From Sclerotinia nivalis (taxonomy: Eukaryota; Ascomycota; Leotiomycetes; Helotiales; Sclerotiniaceae): 64,000 nucleotides of DNA. Every line of letters starts with the position of its first letter. The first letter of the stretch is position 1. Positions 59,141 to 64,000 of the stretch are shown piece after piece. A program made the translations under genes and the position numbers. The stretch lies in NCBI GenBank assembly GCA_029531795.1, contig JAPEIS010000010.1, forward strand, positions 1,736,001 to 1,800,000. The letters are read 5' to 3'. The notes beneath the pieces were generated by a model. That model saw only the letters and a program-made list of their open reading frames with translations. It searched no databases and was not told where the DNA came from.

Positions 59141-59422
59141 GTGCAGGAAGCGTCAAATCATAGAGTACAGCACGATGAGTTGCGACGCCGCATTTTAGAA
59201 TTGGAGGAGACTGTCACTAGGCAAGGAGCGCATCGCGATAGATTGATTGCATTGAGAAGACAAGACGTGCCGGAAGCGGCAAAACTTAGAAGACAAAATG
59301 ATTATTTACGACGTCGCAATTTTGAATTGGATCAGACTGTCATTAGGCAAGGGGTTCAACTACGAGGGTTCATTCGAGAGAGAGAACAATTGTTGAATAG
59401 ATTGTTAATCGGACCTGATTAG
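59141..59422 (+). CDS. Coiled-coil ORF, 5' end undefined
   Basis: An open frame of 93 codons ends at TAG 59420-59422 and contains no ATG; the upstream frame is closed by TAA about 36 nt before. It is an internal duplication: HDELRRRILELEETVTRQGA and NDYLRRRNFELDQTVIRQGV are about 48 residues apart. The heptad-like Leu/Arg/Glu pattern indicates a coiled coil. It is probably a downstream exon or a relic of a gene whose first exon is lost or unrecognised. Confidence 0.35.
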   Translation: MQEASNHRVQHDELRRRILELEETVTRQGAHRDRLIALRRQDVPEAAKLRRQNDYLRRRNFELDQTVIRQGVQLRGFIREREQLLNRLLIGPD

Positions 59423-59858
59423 CTTTACGTAGCCGATGATATGAGGATATGTGAAATCTTACGGCGTGGAGGGAATAGGTATCATGCCTAGGTGGAAGCA
59501 TGACTTGACTCAATGGGTGGAAGATCGGCGATTCGGTAAATTGAAGGAAGGCGAAATTCGAGGACAATAATGAAGGAGAGACATTTTCACACAAGGATGG
59601 ATCGGCAGTGCAATAAATCAATGGGTAGTAATCAGTCGGCTAATTTAGCTGAGCTTGCAATTTTATCAAAAATTGCTTTCATTGTTAATCAAGAACCCAT
59701 CGCAAATTGTACGATCCGATTCCAGTACCGAAAGGACTTGAACTTTTCTCGTTGTTCTTCATGCTTCGTATTCAATTATCCACTCAACTACACCCAAAAC
59801 TACATCCTATCCGATACTCTTCTCTGTAAGCATCAAGTCCAATTGGAAAATATCAATG

Positions 59859-59957
59859 TCCTTTTCCTAGCATGCATACGCTACTTCCAAATATCTATAT
59901 AAGATTCTCTTCCCTCTCAATATTCTATTCTTTTTTTTCTTTAGCTCTCTTTGCCTA
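59859..59957 (+). pseudogene. Truncated copy of the U2 promoter and first exon
   Basis: This stretch repeats the U2 upstream region in opposite orientation. CCTTTTCCTAGCATGCATAC corresponds to CTCTTTCCTAGCGCGCACAG. Then 30 identical nt around TATATAAGATTCTCTTCCCTC follow, and TAGCTCTCTTTGCCTA, identical to the U2 first exon. Homology stops three bases before the U2 intron donor. Most differences are C/T or G/A. No U2 body follows, so it cannot make U2. Confidence 0.75.
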
Positions 59958-60025
59958 AATTCGTCGTGTGAAAAAAACTTCAAATTCACTGCCCAAAAAA
60001 AAACGTCGCTAGAAGTCATAAAGTA

Positions 60026-60308
60026 CTTCTGTACCCGTATATTATGTCAAATCCATAATACACGATTATATTAGTCGTATATTACGAATTTTTATGAATT
60101 TTTATTATTATTAAAAAAAATTCGAATATAGGTTTCAGACCGGACCCTCTTCACTTTTGCTGTATATCATACATGATCTTCTGTATGATTTAAGAGTTCA
60201 GGTTTGTAACAATTTCTTCGATTTGAGCGGTCAAATTCGTCGTATTTATAGACAAGTAAAATCCGTATTTGATGATCTAATTTTAGTTATAATATACGGG
60301 TGAGAAAG
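60026..60308. mobile_element. MITE-like element with TA target duplication
   Basis: A 283-bp AT-rich element is bounded by TA on both sides (60024-60025 and 60309-60310) with inverted ends. The left end is CTTCTGTACCCGTATATTAT. The right end in reverse complement is CTTTCTCACCCGTATATTAT, 16 of 20 matching with an unbroken 13-bp core. TA duplications are typical of Tc1/mariner-derived elements. No transposase is encoded. Confidence 0.65.
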
Positions 60309-60832
60309 TACCTTAGAAAAGAATAATTAGTCCAGAGTTGCAGAGTCAAGTGATTATCAAATGTAAATAGTAAAGTCTTGTGATATATATACAGCGTTAC
60401 TATCACCGCAAAACTTAAGACAATATTAATTCGCTTCCCACTTCTAATCTTATTCCCAAATAAAATTCTCCAACAAGATCAATCAATGAGAATTTAAAGA
60501 AGATGAAAAACTCGCTTCAGTGATTTACCTCTATTTTGCTCTTTTCAGTATCGATATTATTTTCAAGTATTTCAAATAGTAGTAATTCACTTCCCACATT
60601 CACTTTCCACACTCCCTTCCCGCATTTCTTTCCTGTATATATACCCAACAAGGTCTTGAAACTAATACTCAACACCGAGGCCCTATATTCTCAGAATCGC
60701 CTATTTTCCGTAGATTGGTGGACCGTTTTCTGAGATGATAAGGCTCGGTCATGGAGGTGTCCGCAGTACAGTCAACAATGAGAAACTTTCGTTTTTCTAA
60801 TTTCGGAAAAAGATTCGAAGATTGAGGTTGTT
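60309..60832. other. Intergenic downstream of the NLR gene
   Basis: No gene seen. Pyrimidine-rich stretches and a short motif-free ORF (60536-60733, +). Confidence 0.5.
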
Positions 60833-63800
60833 CTAGGTAGCAGTCGGACCAGATTGCGTAGGTTGCGTAGGTTGCATAGGCTGCGTAAGTTGTGATCCCG
60901 AAGCCTTCGCCATTCCTGGATGGGTAGACTTTTCATGTCTATCACGATCCCACCTCCTCACAAAGGCCATTGGACAACCAGGAGATCCGCACTTAAATGG
61001 TCTTTCATTACTGTGCGTTCGTTGGTGTATCCTTAAACCGGATGATCTTGTGAATGAGCTTGGGCATTGATTACATTGATGCTTCATTGGTTCTTTCTTG
61101 ATCCTTGGAAACTTTCCTCCGATAGCTGCTGGATCCGGATGGTATAATGTCATGTGTTTTTTGAGTTCCTTTTCTGTGCTGAAGCCTAGATATATTCGTG
61201 GGCAATTGCCCTTCAGATCTGTGCAACAGAATGGTTTCTCGTGACGCTGCACATGCTTATCGCGAGTAGATTTGTCAGAAAACCCTTCATGGAAGTAAAA
61301 ACATGCGTGACGGGGACATTTGATCCATTTAGATCCATAATATGTATTCAAGCTCTGCCTTTTCATAGCTTTCAAGGTTTTTGACGCGTCTAGGTCTTCT
61401 AGATAAGCTCGTACTTCATGCAGGATTATCCCCAACTCCTTTGGTGTGGTAATTTCATCCTGAGAAGCTCGAACTTTTCTTGTCTGACTCAATAACAAAA
61501 GAAATATATCGAACTGATCAGAGCCACGGAGATGATTACATCGTTCTTCGAAGGTCGATGGGACATCTTCCCGTTTCATATCGTCGACTCCGTAAACTTC
61601 ATAAAAATCGTTGATTGCAGAACCAAGCTCCGAATGTGCTGAATTCTCTAAATCAGTGGGCAAAAGAAACTGAACCATAGAGTCTAAGTGATCAATCCAA
61701 TGCACGAGTGCATATTCTTGGAATGCGTAATGTCCATTGTCGACGTAAGTGTGTATTTGGTCATCTGGCGTGGTTGGGTCGAAGCATTTGAATAACAAGT
61801 AACGAAGACACAAATATGTCAATTTGCGTTCTTCTGAGGCCACATGGACATGGCCATTCTGAGTCAGGTACCTTCAAGTTATCTCATAAACATGCGTCTT
61901 GATGCTTAGAATTGATGAATACATTGCAGATTTAATAACATGGGTTTTACTCACGATTTTGCTGTGACATGCACAAGTTGCACTCGATCTCCGGGAAGTA
62001 CTTCAACAAGAGAGCCGCAGATATCAGCAACATGGGTTCGTAGTCTTCGACCTATAATGACAGTTCAAGTGTCAGCCATTGCCATTCACAACAGCGCTCG
62101 TTTTTTCCCCACTGATGACGCGCAATACCCTTCAACGAGCATTCAACATCCAACGCACCATCAAAATTGAATTCTTCATTCACAATATCGATAGCTACTG
62201 CTCCTTGAATCTCATGCCATCTCATCGGTCGCTTGGCACATGTTATCCAGCCTAATAGTTTCTCCGCTGTCCTTCGCTCGGAATCATTAGGATTCTGGTA
62301 AATCCGAGTTGCAATTCTCAAATATCTAAGATCATTAGCTTGGTGAAATTTATGTTGGTTTGAAGCTTACGCTTGTTCAAAGCCCGCTGGAAATGTTCCA
62401 GGTTGAAGTTCCTCGAAGAGATTGTCACGGGTTGTTTGGCCGTAGAGATTTGTTAGGACCAACTTTGCATATAAGAACATACCTATCCTAGTCAGTTTTA
62501 CAAGATAGTATAATTAGACAATGTAAACTTTCCTTCTGCTCCCTCAGATACAGCTGAAACAATATATACCTTCGTTCCATCGGGTATTTCGAATTTCTGC
62601 TGAATCTTCTCCGACCAGACTGAGGTATAACTTTCAATATCAGATTTATTGCAAGTACTTGACAGTCGTAGCTCTGAGCCTTGCCGAAGAAGCCTTTTGA
62701 TATCGGGTTCATTTTGACTGACGAACAGGGCACGTAAGCTTCCCGGACGGTTGCTATTGGCATTATCGATAATTGAACCAAGTGACGAGAGTAAGAGCTT
62801 CCGCTGTGCCAATTCGCATTCGTCCACGCCATCGATAATCAAACATGTGTTCTTTGCTATTGTTCCAAAGCAGACCTCGAGCAGCTTCGTACACAAGTCA
62901 TTTGATACCAACGAAACAGAATTACTGAGGATACATTCCTCGTACAGATACGGGAGGAGGACTTCATTATCCTTCAAAAGTTGAGTAATAATAGAGCAGG
63001 AAATAGCGACGAATGTATTTCTCTGGAAATCTCCGTGCTTACAATAGAAGTATATTGTTGACACCGAGCTATCCTTCTCGCATTTCTCAATGATCACAGA
63101 GGTTAGTATTGTTTTGCCTGATGGTGGGTCAGCTCGATTAACAGGGAAAATTTTAAAATGATAGTAATGATGGCACACCTGCTCCTGGAATCCCATTCAT
63201 CCATAAGATTGGTATAGTTGATTGCCTAAGATCAAGCCACGATTTCATTCTGCTTTCATGCAAGATCCAATTTCCGGAGGCAGGGTAATCGGAGCGCATT
63301 GCTGCGGCGCTCTCTTGATCGAGTTTTGAATTTGTGGCGGCAAGCCAATTCAGTAATGCAAGACGTCGGCTTCTGTGCCTTTCCTCTTCAACTTTTTTGA
63401 ACGAATCCCTGAAGCCGGCCTGGTCAATTTGATATTGCTGAATGTGTAAAACCGATGCTTGGCTTTCGACCAACTCTTTGTGCTGCTTGAGCCCTTTTAA
63501 AATATGTTCGAATCTACTGTTGAAGTCTTTCCAGGTTGCCCTAAATAACCGTTTCCACGCTTAAACATAAGCTCAGAACAGGCAATAACGGAATAGGAGA
63601 ATACATACTCGGTTTGCTGAAAATCCTCAGCGCAGCTCGATGGAATTCGAGAACATCCTCATAGATCATGGCGGCAACACGAATCATGTCTTGATTGCTT
63701 CTGAAAAGATCGATGTATTTGCTGAGAAGTGGTATGTTCTCCGCGAGCTGCTGATACGCGTCCAGGAGTGTGTCGAACGACTCTGCCCAAGAACTTGCAA

Positions 63801-64000
63801 CCTATGACATTTCAGAGATGGCTTCATATGTTGAGATCACATGTACATATACTGACTTGTAGACAAAATTTCATCGGGCCCCACACAAAACAAAGGATTG
63901 AAGAAGTATTGAGAAATACCTCTATGATCTTCTCGTACTGCTCAAAAGCCTCTAAGAAAGCTTTCACACGAGGTAGATTCATCATGCTCTTGCGACGGCT
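60833..64000 (-). CDS. NLR-type STAND protein: DUF7708-like, NACHT, C2H2 fingers (5' partial)
   Basis: At least eight exons: 64000(open)-63857, 63801-63609, 63559-63179, 63117-62529, 62487-62371, 62316-62129, 62051-61955 and 61871-60833. Phases are consistent and give 915 residues in the window. The N-terminal part (CFVWGPMKFCLQVASSWAES, NIPLLSKYIDLF, AMIYEDVLEFHRAALRIF, LFRATWKDFN) matches the helical domain of fungal NLR-like proteins. NACHT has Walker A GIPGAGKT (split by an intron inside a Gly codon) and Walker B CLIIDGVDECE. A winged-helix-like segment (RIYQNPNDSERRTAEKLLGW, VEVLPGDRVQLVHVTAKSYL) follows. The C-terminus has about four C2H2 fingers (CPRHACFYF, CPRIYLGF, HQCNQCPSSFTRSSGLRIHQ, FKCGSPGC) and a TQPMQPTQPTQ tail. 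It has no ankyrin, TPR or WD repeats. By family it is a candidate for nucleotide-dependent self/non-self or stress signalling. Confidence 0.9.

Noticed and set aside
59570..59902. 110-codon plus ORF ending ACIRYFQISI
   Set aside because: Its 3' part is the duplicated U2 promoter; no domain and poor codon use.
1..64000. CRISPR arrays, bacterial operons, ribosome-binding sites
   Set aside because: No spaced direct repeats of that kind; introns, RIP and gene families all show a eukaryotic nuclear sequence.

Overview
The window looks like nuclear DNA of a filamentous ascomycete (Pezizomycotina). Genes carry short introns of about 45-130 nt with GTRNGT-like donors and CTAAC/CTGAC-like branch sites. 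The gene set includes a Cat8/FacB acetate regulator, an FG nucleoporin, PMP3, eL22, translin, GPI11 and a NACHT-type NLR. Family resemblance and the sharp contrast between AT-rich, repeat-induced-point-mutation (RIP)-like blocks and normal genes suggest a leotiomycete such as Botrytis or Sclerotinia; this placement is an inference.

Positions 1-16700 are one AT-rich block made of nested and inverted copies of one Ty3/gypsy family with 146-bp LTRs. Element A (1971-8846, +) is complete from LTR to LTR, is flanked by the duplication ATAAG, and sits inside an older copy (B) of the same family. A third copy (C) runs off the left edge. Element D (9881-16700, -) is complete, flanked by TAATC, and lies tail-to-tail with the others. 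All coding regions carry many stops, consistent with RIP. Next to the block lies a DHA2-type MFS transporter pseudogene (17303-18681, -) that has lost its 3' third and one splice acceptor.

From 18.7 kb the window is gene-bearing: a 1775-residue Ran-binding-domain nucleoporin (22062-27389, +); a small predicted mitochondrial protein (-); a Ygr210c-type GTPase with a 10-nt micro-exon (-); PMP3 (+); eL22 (+); a broken short-chain dehydrogenase (-); a peroxisomal SCP2-domain protein (+) convergent with Cat8/FacB (-); a SET-domain protein (-); a 39-residue spliced ORF (+); GPI11 (-); and translin (-).

The right end is the most unusual part. The U2 snRNA gene (56615-56889, -) appears to contain a 76-nt spliceosomal intron in the loop of stem-loop I. 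A truncated, inverted and transition-bearing copy of its promoter and 5' end lies 3 kb away (59859-59957, +), next to a 283-bp TA-flanked MITE-like element. The window ends in a large NLR-type gene (DUF7708-like N-terminus, NACHT, four C-terminal C2H2 fingers; 60833 to beyond 64000, -). Several small coiled-coil or hypothetical genes lie between. Genes of U2-dependent splicing, membrane and GPI biosynthesis, carbon-source regulation and self/non-self-type signalling are neighbours here, but nothing indicates that they form one pathway.
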